DNA from: Vreelandella andesensis
GTDB lineage: Bacteria > Pseudomonadota > Gammaproteobacteria > Pseudomonadales > Halomonadaceae
Direction of reading: 5' to 3'
Length of the DNA stretch: 59,823 nt
NCBI RefSeq assembly: GCF_003989795.1
Contig: NZ_RZHG01000014.1
Location: 1-59,823 of the forward strand
Positions within the stretch are counted from its first letter, which is position 1, and every line of letters starts with the position of its first letter. Below are positions 18,678 through 26,490 of this stretch, piece by piece. The notes below the pieces were generated by a model. It had not been told where the DNA came from. It did not search any database and was given only the letters and a program-made list of their open reading frames with translations. The translations under genes and the position numbers were made by a program.

Positions 18678-19502
18678 ATGGCCTCATCTTTAACCTGTGG
18701 GGCAATGAAAGCCCTTGCCGTTACTGGGTTAATGGCTTTGCTGGCTCCCCAGGCCGTTGCACAAGAGACGCCGCGACCCTTTGAAGGTGTTCTGTATGCC
18801 ATTGAAGAGCGTGATCTGGCCTTGCCGGTCGCGGGATTGATTGCCACGGTAACGACTCGCGAAGGAATGCACGTGGAGCAGGGAGAAGCCCTGCTGCAAT
18901 TGGATACGGCGGCAGCAGAACTCGAAATGCAGCGACGTCTGCAAGTCTGGGAGGATGAGACGGCAATCGTTGCTAGCAGCGAGCGTTTGCGTATTCTCGA
19001 TAACCAGTATCAGATTTTGAGGACTCTGTTGAATACCACAGGGTCGGTCAGCCAAGATGAATTAGATGCGCTACAGCTAGAGCGTCTTCAAACTCGTGGG
19101 CAGCGTGATAGTAGCCAAGTACAAAAAGCGTTGGCCGAATTAGAGTATCAACTGGCTGTCGAGGCGCTAGATGCGCTGACATTGAAGGCACCTATCGATG
19201 GCGTGATCACGCATATTGAGAAATTTGACGGCGAGTGGGTGTCCGCCGGTGATACGGTCGCTACGTTGGTGGACCTGAGCGCTGTGGTATTGCGTATTAG
19301 CATTCCTGATGCTCTTGCCCGCAGGTTAGAAACGGGTAGCCCGGTACCGGTTGCCATTGAAGGCATTGGGCCGCATGAAGGGGTGGTGACGTCTATTTCT
19401 CCTGTTGCTGATCAAGCGAGTGGTCTCGTTGGTATTGATATTGAGGTGCCTAACCTCACCGGAAATATTCGTCCTGGTTCACGTGCCACTGCCCAACTTT
19501 AA
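18678..19502 (+). CDS. Small periplasmic adaptor (membrane fusion protein), module 2
   Basis: This 274-residue protein is of the same type as the one at 8140. It has a signal peptide with a likely cut at AVA-QE, a first lipoyl half (LPVAGLIATVTTREGMHVEQGE), a helical hairpin, a second half (LKAPIDGVITHIEKFDGEW) and a beta-barrel ending in NIRPGSRATAQL. ATG 18678 is used; a second ATG at 18705 would also give a functional signal peptide, and neither has a strong ribosome site. Here the gene comes first among the export genes, whereas in module 1 it comes last. It is assumed to act in the periplasm with the two larger adaptors. Confidence 0.85.
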   Translation: MASSLTCGAMKALAVTGLMALLAPQAVAQETPRPFEGVLYAIEERDLALPVAGLIATVTTREGMHVEQGEALLQLDTAAAELEMQRRLQVWEDETAIVASSERLRILDNQYQILRTLLNTTGSVSQDELDALQLERLQTRGQRDSSQVQKALAELEYQLAVEALDALTLKAPIDGVITHIEKFDGEWVSAGDTVATLVDLSAVVLRISIPDALARRLETGSPVPVAIEGIGPHEGVVTSISPVADQASGLVGIDIEVPNLTGNIRPGSRATAQL

Positions 19503-19601
19503 TTAAATCCTGTGGTTGTTCGACTGTCAGATAGCGGCGGCTACCTGTAAGCGCCGTTACGTTTGTTGATTTTTGTACCGTTGTTTTTAGGAAACCATTT
19601 C

Positions 19602-21431
19602 ATGTCCAGCCCTCAACTCGTCATCGACCAACTTCGGGAGCTGCGGCATGTCTCTCACATCGACGCGGCATTCTGGCAGCGGCTGCTGGAGGCGGTTCTA
19701 TCATTGTGTTTGGCTCGCTCGGCGCTGGTGGTCGAGAAGTCTGCTGGCGACACCTTTCACATTCATGCTGCGGTACTTAACAGTGCTGATGAATCCCACG
19801 ATATTGTCAGCGCCCCATGGTTAGCCGCACTAACGCAGCGCGCTGAATCCAACCGTTTTGCTATCGGCACACCGTCAGATGCGCGGGGAGTGCTGCGCCT
19901 AGTCGTGCCGCTTAGTGGGCAAGAGCACGTTTATTTAGTGTTGTTACTTAATTCTGATGCCGCTCACCGTGTTAATGACATCGTCGTACGCGCCCAGCTA
20001 ATTGCAGATATTCCTAATCTCGATGCGGTGGCTGGTGCGCCCGCCATGGGACAAGAGACAGCAACGCAGGTGCTCAGTTTTCTCAATTTGCTGGCTGAAA
20101 TCTATCAAGCATCGCGCTTTTCTACGGCGGTTCATGCGCTGGCCAACGGCTTAGTTAGCCACAGCGAGGCGATTGATCAAGCGGTTATTGGCTGGAGCGA
20201 AGGCCCCTACCTGAAGGTGCGTGCTGTTAGCCATATGGATCGCTTCGAGCGTAAAACCGAGCTTATCAAATGCTTTGAAGCCGCCATGGAGGAGGCATTT
20301 GACCAACAGCAGGCTATTAGCGTGCAGCCTGATAGCGACGCGACGCCAGGTGTTATTGTACTGGCGCATCGTCAGCTACAAACAGACCATGGTTGCACGT
20401 CACTATTTTCGCTGCCGCTAATAGGAGAGCGTGAGGGGGAAGGGTTAGTGATCCTGCTGATTCGCTATGGTCAACCTATCCCCGCAGACGTTCAGGCGTC
20501 TTTGCATTTTCTAGGTCAGGTAATTACGCCACGGCTAACGCATTTGCATGAGCGAGAGCAGCCGTTGCCGCTGCGTTGGCTGCGCACTTTGCGCCGTGGG
20601 CTAGGTTGGTTAGTTGGCCCTGAAATGGTGTGGATCAAAGTGATGTCATGTGTCGTTACTGCTTTATTACTGTACGGCGCATTGGGTACTTTGCCGCATC
20701 GTATCGAAGGCTCAGCGAGCGTAGTCACCGACAATATCCGCATTGCTGGGGTGCCCTTTGATGGTCGTGTCGATGAGGCGCTGGTGACCAACGGGGATGT
20801 TGTTGAGCAGGGTGAGTTGCTACTGATGATGGACCGTCAGGATTGGCTGCTGCAGCAGTCGGAAGTGCGTGCAGACATGCTGCGCAATCAGTCAGAGGTT
20901 AACCGGGCACGGGCAATGATGGACCTGGTTGAAACCGAGATTAGCCGCGCACGGGTGGCGCAAAACGAGGCGAGATTGCAACGTTTGACGGTGTATCTTG
21001 AGCAATCTGAGGTGCGTGCGCCCTTTGATGGCGTCGTCATTGAAGGAGATAGGCAGGCGCTGTTGGGGTTGTCTGTCAGCCAAGGCGATGTGCTTTATCG
21101 AGTGGCACGGTTAGATGACCTGTATCTAGACATCACCGTGTCGCAGCGCGACGTGCATTATATAGAAGAGGGTGATCGCGGAGAGTTTACATTTGCCAGC
21201 CGTCCAGACGTGCGCGTGCCGTTCACCGTGCGTCGTATTATCCCCGTGGCCACAGTAGAAGACATAAGTGGTCCGGCATTCCAGCTGAAAGCAGATATCG
21301 AATTGCCTCCCGAGCGGTGGTGGCGGCCTGGCATGGAAGGGATTGCCAAGGTCGACCAAGGCGAGCGGAACGTTTTCTGGGTGATCAGCCACCGGTTGGT
21401 GGATCGCGTTAGGCTCTGGCTATGGTGGTAA
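19602..21431 (+). CDS. GAF-domain / HlyD-family hybrid membrane protein (module 2)
   Basis: This 609-residue paralogue of the protein at 2133 has an N-terminal half with GAF-like regions (residues ~10-320), a single membrane helix around 345-363, and a HlyD-type adaptor with APFDGVVIEGD in its second lipoyl half. It ends in the same type of aromatic tail (VDRVRLWLWW). ATG 19602, with TAGGA 9 bp upstream, is preferred over an upstream TTG at 19563. The two paralogues align along their whole length but look well diverged in the GAF half, consistent with different ligands. The sensor-adaptor coupling is inferred. Confidence 0.85.
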   Translation: MSSPQLVIDQLRELRHVSHIDAAFWQRLLEAVLSLCLARSALVVEKSAGDTFHIHAAVLNSADESHDIVSAPWLAALTQRAESNRFAIGTPSDARGVLRLVVPLSGQEHVYLVLLLNSDAAHRVNDIVVRAQLIADIPNLDAVAGAPAMGQETATQVLSFLNLLAEIYQASRFSTAVHALANGLVSHSEAIDQAVIGWSEGPYLKVRAVSHMDRFERKTELIKCFEAAMEEAFDQQQAISVQPDSDATPGVIVLAHRQLQTDHGCTSLFSLPLIGEREGEGLVILLIRYGQPIPADVQASLHFLGQVITPRLTHLHEREQPLPLRWLRTLRRGLGWLVGPEMVWIKVMSCVVTALLLYGALGTLPHRIEGSASVVTDNIRIAGVPFDGRVDEALVTNGDVVEQGELLLMMDRQDWLLQQSEVRADMLRNQSEVNRARAMMDLVETEISRARVAQNEARLQRLTVYLEQSEVRAPFDGVVIEGDRQALLGLSVSQGDVLYRVARLDDLYLDITVSQRDVHYIEEGDRGEFTFASRPDVRVPFTVRRIIPVATVEDISGPAFQLKADIELPPERWWRPGMEGIAKVDQGERNVFWVISHRLVDRVRLWLWW

Positions 21432-21458
21432 GCACAGCGATTATTAGGAGAGCAGGCG

Positions 21459-23618
21459 ATGTCGGGAACCTTTAGTGATACATGGCACGAAGTGTCACAA
21501 CTGCGACTGGGGCTGCTGCCAAGCGTGCGTATTCACAAGCAGGTGTATCGTGGTCGTGAATGGTACGTGCTTCAGGAAATGGGCTCAGAAAAATATTACC
21601 GGATTACCCCGGTTAGCTACTGGTTTGTCACACGGTTAACGCCAAAAAAGAGCGTAGGTGAGGTATGGGAAGCCTTTATCGAGGAGCACGCCGATTGTGC
21701 CCCGGGCCAGGAAGATGTTATCCAACTGCTTGCCCAGCTGCACCATTCTAACCTGCTGTTTTTCCGCTCTGACGCCAATAACGAAGCTATTTTCAAACGC
21801 TATCAGAAGCATCGCACCCGCGAGCATTTAGGCAAACTGATGGCGTTTATGTACGTGCGTGTGCCGCTATGGGATCCCAATCAGTTTTTGAATGCCTGGC
21901 GCCGCGTATTCTCGCCATTTTTCAGTGCACCCGCTTTTCTGATTTGGCTAGCAGTAATTTTCTACGCGGGTAAAACGGTAGTCGAACATTGGGATGCGCT
22001 GTGGCAGCAAGGGCAGGGTATTTTCACGCTAGGTAATTTGCCACTGCTGTATGTAAGCATCTTCGTGCTTAAAATCTTTCATGAAATGGCACATGCCATC
22101 GTGTGTAAGAAGTACGGGGCGGCGGTGCATACCATGGGCATCATGTTCATTATTTTTACCCCGCTGCCTTACATTGATGCCAGCTCTAGCTGGTCGATGC
22201 GTAGCCGCTGGCACCGCGTGTTTGTGGGCGGTGCAGGGATGTACGTTGAGCTATTTTTGGCCGCAATAGCAGCGCTGGTGTGGGCATCAACGGGCTCAGG
22301 CCCCGTCAACAGCTTGGCGTTTAACTTGATGGTTGCGGGGTCCGTTTCTAGTCTGCTGTTTAACGGTAATCCGCTGTTGCGCTTTGATGCCTACTACATG
22401 CTCGCCGACGCGGTAGATATCCCTAATCTCTATCAGAAAGCCAACCAGCAGTGGCTTTATTACATGGACCGCTGGCTGCTGGGAACGCCGAAGAGCGAAC
22501 CCGCAGCCGACAGCCCTTCAGAAGCGGTTTGGTTGTCGCTGTACGGCGCGCTCAGCCTGTTTTATCGCTTGTTCATCATGTTCGTGATTATGCTGATGGT
22601 GGCTGATATCTGGATTGGATTGGGCGCCCTGATGCTGGTAATGATGGGTTTCATCTGGGTGTTGATTCCAGGCCAGAAGTTGCTGAAATACCTGCTGACC
22701 AGCCCGCGATTGGTCAAGAATCGCTGGCGTGCCGTGCTGGTGTCAACGGGGCTATTAACTACCATTGTGGCGTTATTTATGACCATGCCTCTGCCGCACA
22801 GTTTAAAAGCACATGGGGTTGTGCAAGCGGCCGAAACCGTTCAGCTGTTTGCTGATTCGGGGGGGACCTTGGTTCACGTGGCGGTTGAAAACGGTGATCG
22901 TGTGGAGGCTGGGCAGATAGTGGTGCGTTTCGAGAACCGTGAACTAGATCAGGAGTGGCAAATTACACGCCACCAGATCGAAGAGGCCCAGTGGCGTTAC
23001 CGGCGCTCTCTAAGCTCGCCAGATCAAGAGGCAGCGCCGCTGCTGGAACAGCTGGAGGCGTTGCGTGAACGCGAGGCGACGTTAACCCAGCGCCGCGAGG
23101 CATTGACGCTGACCGCGCCGATCGATGGCATCTGGGAAGGTAAGGATCTGTCTTCACGCTTAAATAGCAGCGTAGCGCGTGGCAGCCTGCTCGGCCGTGT
23201 GCTGTCAGAAACTGAGTACCGTTTTGTGGCGTTGGTACGTCAAACGCAGGCTGATCGTCTGTTTGCCCAGCCGATGGACATCGCTGAAATTCGCCTGGTC
23301 GGCCAAGCCGCTCATACGTTACACAGCGAGGCGTTACGGTTTATTCCGTTTCGTCAGTTCGAGCTACCTTCGCCAGCGCTAGGTATCAACGGCGGGGGGC
23401 CTTTTGTCGCTCAGCCGGATCGCGATGGCCGGCTGATGACGCAGGAAGGATTCTTTGAGCTGTCGGCAACGCTGCCGCCAGAAAGTAGCGTTGCTGAAGG
23501 CGTGCGCTACGCCAATGGCGCTGTCGGTAGGCTTAGGGTGGAGTTGGAACCACGCAGCGGTGCCTGGCAGGTTAAACGCTATCTCCAGCAGCTGTTGCAG
23601 CAGCGCTATCAGATATGA
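21459..23618 (+). CDS. PqqD-like / M50 site-2-protease-like / HlyD hybrid (module 2)
   Basis: This 719-residue paralogue of the gene at 3987 keeps the same layout. It has a PqqD-like N-terminal ~100 residues (VYRGREWYVLQEMGS, then a winged-helix-like LLAQLHHSNLL), several membrane helices with the zinc motif HEMAH (208-212) and NPLLRFDAYY (304-313, D310), and a C-terminal HlyD-like adaptor. Both predicted metal-binding sites survive in both paralogues, so peptidase activity is probably under selection. A ribosome site (AGGAG) lies upstream. The next gene's ATG overlaps this stop codon, giving translational coupling to the SecA-like motor. Confidence 0.88.
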   Translation: MSGTFSDTWHEVSQLRLGLLPSVRIHKQVYRGREWYVLQEMGSEKYYRITPVSYWFVTRLTPKKSVGEVWEAFIEEHADCAPGQEDVIQLLAQLHHSNLLFFRSDANNEAIFKRYQKHRTREHLGKLMAFMYVRVPLWDPNQFLNAWRRVFSPFFSAPAFLIWLAVIFYAGKTVVEHWDALWQQGQGIFTLGNLPLLYVSIFVLKIFHEMAHAIVCKKYGAAVHTMGIMFIIFTPLPYIDASSSWSMRSRWHRVFVGGAGMYVELFLAAIAALVWASTGSGPVNSLAFNLMVAGSVSSLLFNGNPLLRFDAYYMLADAVDIPNLYQKANQQWLYYMDRWLLGTPKSEPAADSPSEAVWLSLYGALSLFYRLFIMFVIMLMVADIWIGLGALMLVMMGFIWVLIPGQKLLKYLLTSPRLVKNRWRAVLVSTGLLTTIVALFMTMPLPHSLKAHGVVQAAETVQLFADSGGTLVHVAVENGDRVEAGQIVVRFENRELDQEWQITRHQIEEAQWRYRRSLSSPDQEAAPLLEQLEALREREATLTQRREALTLTAPIDGIWEGKDLSSRLNSSVARGSLLGRVLSETEYRFVALVRQTQADRLFAQPMDIAEIRLVGQAAHTLHSEALRFIPFRQFELPSPALGINGGGPFVAQPDRDGRLMTQEGFFELSATLPPESSVAEGVRYANGAVGRLRVELEPRSGAWQVKRYLQQLLQQRYQI

Positions 23619-25606
23619 TCGAGGCGAACGTTAATAGGCCCCCTAACGGGCTGAATTATCATGAACCCAAGGATGATCTGCGCCCAGAGTACCGTTTGGT
23701 AACGCACCTTCGCGTGGCATGGCACCGGTGGCGCGAGGCGCGTCTTATCAAGCGCTATCGGGCCCAGGTAGCAGACATTAACCAGTATGCTGAATGGGCG
23801 CAGGGGTTAGATGCCCAGGTGCTTGAGCAACAGCTGGATATGTTCCAGCGCAGTGCGCGCCGCCAGCGTTTGCTCACCCATGAAAGAACCCAGCTATACC
23901 AAGCATTAGCGGTTTTGCGTGAACTGTGCGTCGATGAGCTGGGTGAACGCCCTTATGATGTACAGCTGCTCTGTGCGCTGGCGATGGTGGACGGTCAGTT
24001 GGTGCAACTTGCACCAGGTGAAGGTAAAACGCTGTCGCTAGCGCTGGCGGCCGTGCTGTTTGCATGGCAAGGCAAGCCTTGTCATGTCGTCACCGCCAAC
24101 GAGTATTTGGCTCAGCGCGATGCACTACTACTGCAACCTCTGTTTCAGCGTTGTCGGCTAAGCAGTGCCAGCTTAAGTTCTGATGCAGACGCGCAAGAAG
24201 AAGTGCAGGCGTATGCGGCCGATATTGTCTACGGCACCTCCAACCAGTTCCTGGCCGATTACCTTAAAGACAGGCTGGCCAATGGCGATGTCACCATCAA
24301 CCGTTTGGCGCTAACGGTGAGTTATTTGCAGGGCAAGCCACAAAACGCGTTGAAGACGCGTGGGCTGTACTCGGTCATTATTGATGAGGCCGACAGTATT
24401 CTGATCGACGACGCTACGACACCGCTTATTATTTCGGGGCCACAGCCAGACCCAGCGCTGCAGCGCGGTATTCTGGCGGCTCGCGATATTGTTGATCACC
24501 TCGTGCCAGGGCGCCATTATCACATTGATTTGCTGCATCGCGATGTGGCTTATACCGCAAAGGGCGAACAGGCATTAGATGCATTGGTCGATCAGCTGCC
24601 GTCCTTCTGGCAACACCCCGAGCGTCGCCGTGAGATTCTGCAGCAGGCCATTCAAGCGCGTGATGTTTTTCTGCGCGATCACCACTACGTAATTGATGAT
24701 GAAAAGGTCGTCATTGTTGACGAAAAAACTGGACGGTTGATGGCAGGGCGTTCCTGGAGCAACGGTTTGCATCAAGCCGTTGAGGCCCGGGCGGGTGTGC
24801 CGCTCACTGACCCGAACCGCATCATGGCGCGAATGAGCTTTCAGAACTACTTCAAGCTTTATCACCGCATTGCCGGTGCCAGCGGAACCCTGCAGAACAT
24901 CGAAACCGAGATTTTCTTTAACTACCGCATTCATACCCTTCGCATACCGTCGCGTATAACGCCGCTTAGGCAGGTGCATCCCTACCGTGCCTTTCCCTCA
25001 AGTGAGGCTCGCTGGGCGGCGGTGATTGGTGAGATTAAGCACTACCATCAGTGTGGCCGCCCAGTGCTAATTGGTACACGTAACATTGAAGATAGTGAGC
25101 GGCTCGTGCAGGCGCTGCGTGACGATGGCATGGCCTGCGAGCTGCTCAATGCCAAAAACCACGCTACCGAGGCTGACATCATTGCAACCAGCGGTGCCAG
25201 TGGTGCGGTGACCGTGGCGACCAACATGGCGGGACGTGGAACGGATATCAAAGTTAGCCCTGCGGTGCAGGCGCTAGGGGGGCTGGCGGTAATTATGCTT
25301 GAACCCCATGAATCTGCCCGCATCGACTGGCAGTTGTTTGGGCGTACCGGACGCCAAGGTAACCCGGGAGACGTCATGCCGCTAGCGGCCGCTGATGATG
25401 AGCTGTTGCGTAAACATTTGCCGCCCTGGCTGCGGCCGCTCAATCGGCTGGTGGCGCTGGGCCTAACTAGCAATTACTTGATTACGCGGCTGATTCAGTA
25501 TGCCCAGAAGCGTGCTGAGCGGCGTGCATTTAGCCATCGTCAGCGGCTCAATACGTTTGATCGTAAAACGCGTGAGATGATGAGTTTTGTGCGCCGGAAG
25601 TCGTAA
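23615..25606 (+). CDS. Short SecA-like translocase ATPase (module 2)
   Basis: This 663-residue paralogue of the gene at 6152 contains Walker A GEGKT (135-139), DEAD (257-260), a DEKTGRLMAGRSWSNGLHQA block typical of SecA, ATNMAGRGTDIK and GRTGRQGNPGD. Motif III reads GASGTL instead of the usual GMTGTA. Like its paralogue it ends about 80 residues after the last motor motif. It therefore lacks most of the SecA C-domain and the zinc-binding tail. It overlaps the M50-HlyD gene by 4 bp (ATGA), so the two products are probably made in matched amounts. Its final 59 bp overlap the 3' end of the convergent response-regulator gene. Confidence 0.9.
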   Translation: MIEANVNRPPNGLNYHEPKDDLRPEYRLVTHLRVAWHRWREARLIKRYRAQVADINQYAEWAQGLDAQVLEQQLDMFQRSARRQRLLTHERTQLYQALAVLRELCVDELGERPYDVQLLCALAMVDGQLVQLAPGEGKTLSLALAAVLFAWQGKPCHVVTANEYLAQRDALLLQPLFQRCRLSSASLSSDADAQEEVQAYAADIVYGTSNQFLADYLKDRLANGDVTINRLALTVSYLQGKPQNALKTRGLYSVIIDEADSILIDDATTPLIISGPQPDPALQRGILAARDIVDHLVPGRHYHIDLLHRDVAYTAKGEQALDALVDQLPSFWQHPERRREILQQAIQARDVFLRDHHYVIDDEKVVIVDEKTGRLMAGRSWSNGLHQAVEARAGVPLTDPNRIMARMSFQNYFKLYHRIAGASGTLQNIETEIFFNYRIHTLRIPSRITPLRQVHPYRAFPSSEARWAAVIGEIKHYHQCGRPVLIGTRNIEDSERLVQALRDDGMACELLNAKNHATEADIIATSGASGAVTVATNMAGRGTDIKVSPAVQALGGLAVIMLEPHESARIDWQLFGRTGRQGNPGDVMPLAAADDELLRKHLPPWLRPLNRLVALGLTSNYLITRLIQYAQKRAERRAFSHRQRLNTFDRKTREMMSFVRRKS

Positions 25607-26336
25607 CCACTTCGGCCTGAAAGGCATAGCCCAGGTTGCGATAGGTTTGTAAGGGCAGTGCGATGCCCGTTTCTGTCTTAATTTTCTTCTTCAATCGGCT
25701 GATCAGAACATTCAGGCGCAAGGTGTCGCCGGGCAAGCCGCCTGGCGCGAGTGCCTCATCAAGCACCTGACGACTGACTACCTGGCCCTCTTGCTGGGCA
25801 AGCGCGGTTAATAAGCGGGTTTCAGCACCGGTCAGTCTGACGCGTTGGCCATCTGGCGGTGTCAGCACCTCATGCTCTGGATAAAGCATCCAAGCGGTGG
25901 GAGGTGATTGGTCGACAGCCTGTAAACGTAGCCGTTGGTAAAGTCCCCAGATAACACTATCCAGCTCCTCGAAATTGACGGGTCTCACTAGCGACATGTC
26001 TGCGCCGCAACGCCAAGCGGCTAGCCTTGGCGGCAAATCTTGCGAGGGAAGCAACACAATAATACCGATGCGGTAGCCGTACTTACGGCGCAACGCACGG
26101 ATAAGTGACTCGCTGGTGATCGCGGGAAGCGCACTATCAAACAACAAGATGTGTTGGGCTTCAACGTCCAGTTCGGTTGTGATCTGAGCACTAGTCAGCA
26201 CACTAACGCAGGTAAAGCCCCGTAAATGAAGAAAGTCCGTTAGTACAGCCATGCTGGTGTGATGATTTTCAGTAATCAGCACGCGCAAGACCTGTGGCTT
26301 AGGGCACGATACTGGTCTTTCTGAGGGAAGAGGCAT
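25548..26336 (-). CDS. OmpR-family response regulator with atypical receiver
   Basis: This 262-residue regulator has a receiver domain at ~16-135 and a winged-helix DNA-binding domain at ~150-240 (LTGAETRLLTAL, NVLISRLKKKI, YRNLGYAF). The receiver keeps a candidate phosphoacceptor Asp67 (LLFDSALP). However, the usual acidic pair is Glu-Asn (E23-N24) and the switch lysine is Arg118 (LVRPVN), so phosphorylation control may be weak or absent. No histidine kinase lies nearby. It is divergent from the giant gene across 154 bp and overlaps the 3' end of the SecA-like gene, so it is the natural candidate regulator of the giant gene and perhaps of module 2 (inference). Confidence 0.9.
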   Translation of the reverse strand: MPLPSERPVSCPKPQVLRVLITENHHTSMAVLTDFLHLRGFTCVSVLTSAQITTELDVEAQHILLFDSALPAITSESLIRALRRKYGYRIGIIVLLPSQDLPPRLAAWRCGADMSLVRPVNFEELDSVIWGLYQRLRLQAVDQSPPTAWMLYPEHEVLTPPDGQRVRLTGAETRLLTALAQQEGQVVSRQVLDEALAPGGLPGDTLRLNVLISRLKKKIKTETGIALPLQTYRNLGYAFQAEVVTTSGAQNSSSHAFYDQTY

Positions 26337-26366
26337 GATGTCTCTAGTTTTTTTGTAGAAAGTCGC

Positions 26367-26395
26367 AGATTAATCAGCTGTGAAATATTTTGCAA
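26367..26395 (-). promoter_or_regulatory. Candidate promoter of the response-regulator gene
   Basis: Read on the minus strand: TTGCAA (26395-26390), a 17-bp spacer and TAATCT (26372-26367), about 30 bp before the start codon. Only moderately close to consensus. Confidence 0.4.
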
Positions 26396-26406
26396 CAAAG
26401 CGAATC

Positions 26407-26435
26407 TTGTCACTCTCCATGGGATGGCATTTAAT
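26407..26435 (+). promoter_or_regulatory. Candidate promoter of the giant LEPR-XLL gene
   Basis: TTGTCA (26407-26412), a 17-bp spacer and TTTAAT (26430-26435) lie 55 bp upstream of the start codon. It is the only convincing pair in the divergent gap on this strand. Confidence 0.55.
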
Positions 26436-26441
26436 ACTTTG

Positions 26442-26455
26442 TTACCAAATGGTAA
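26442..26455. promoter_or_regulatory. Palindrome TTACCA-AA-TGGTAA at the giant-gene transcription start
   Basis: Perfect 6-bp arms around a 2-bp centre, starting 7 bp after the -10 box, where a bound protein would block or guide transcription start. It is a candidate operator for the adjacent regulator, by position only. Confidence 0.5.
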
Positions 26456-26490
26456 TTGAGTGTTTTCACGCCTGCCTGCCGAGAAAAGCC

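Noticed and set aside
18557..18784. 75-residue open frame between sapC and the adaptor
   Set aside because: It overlaps the 13-bp repeat end and the adaptor's signal-peptide region in another frame, with no ribosome site or similarity.
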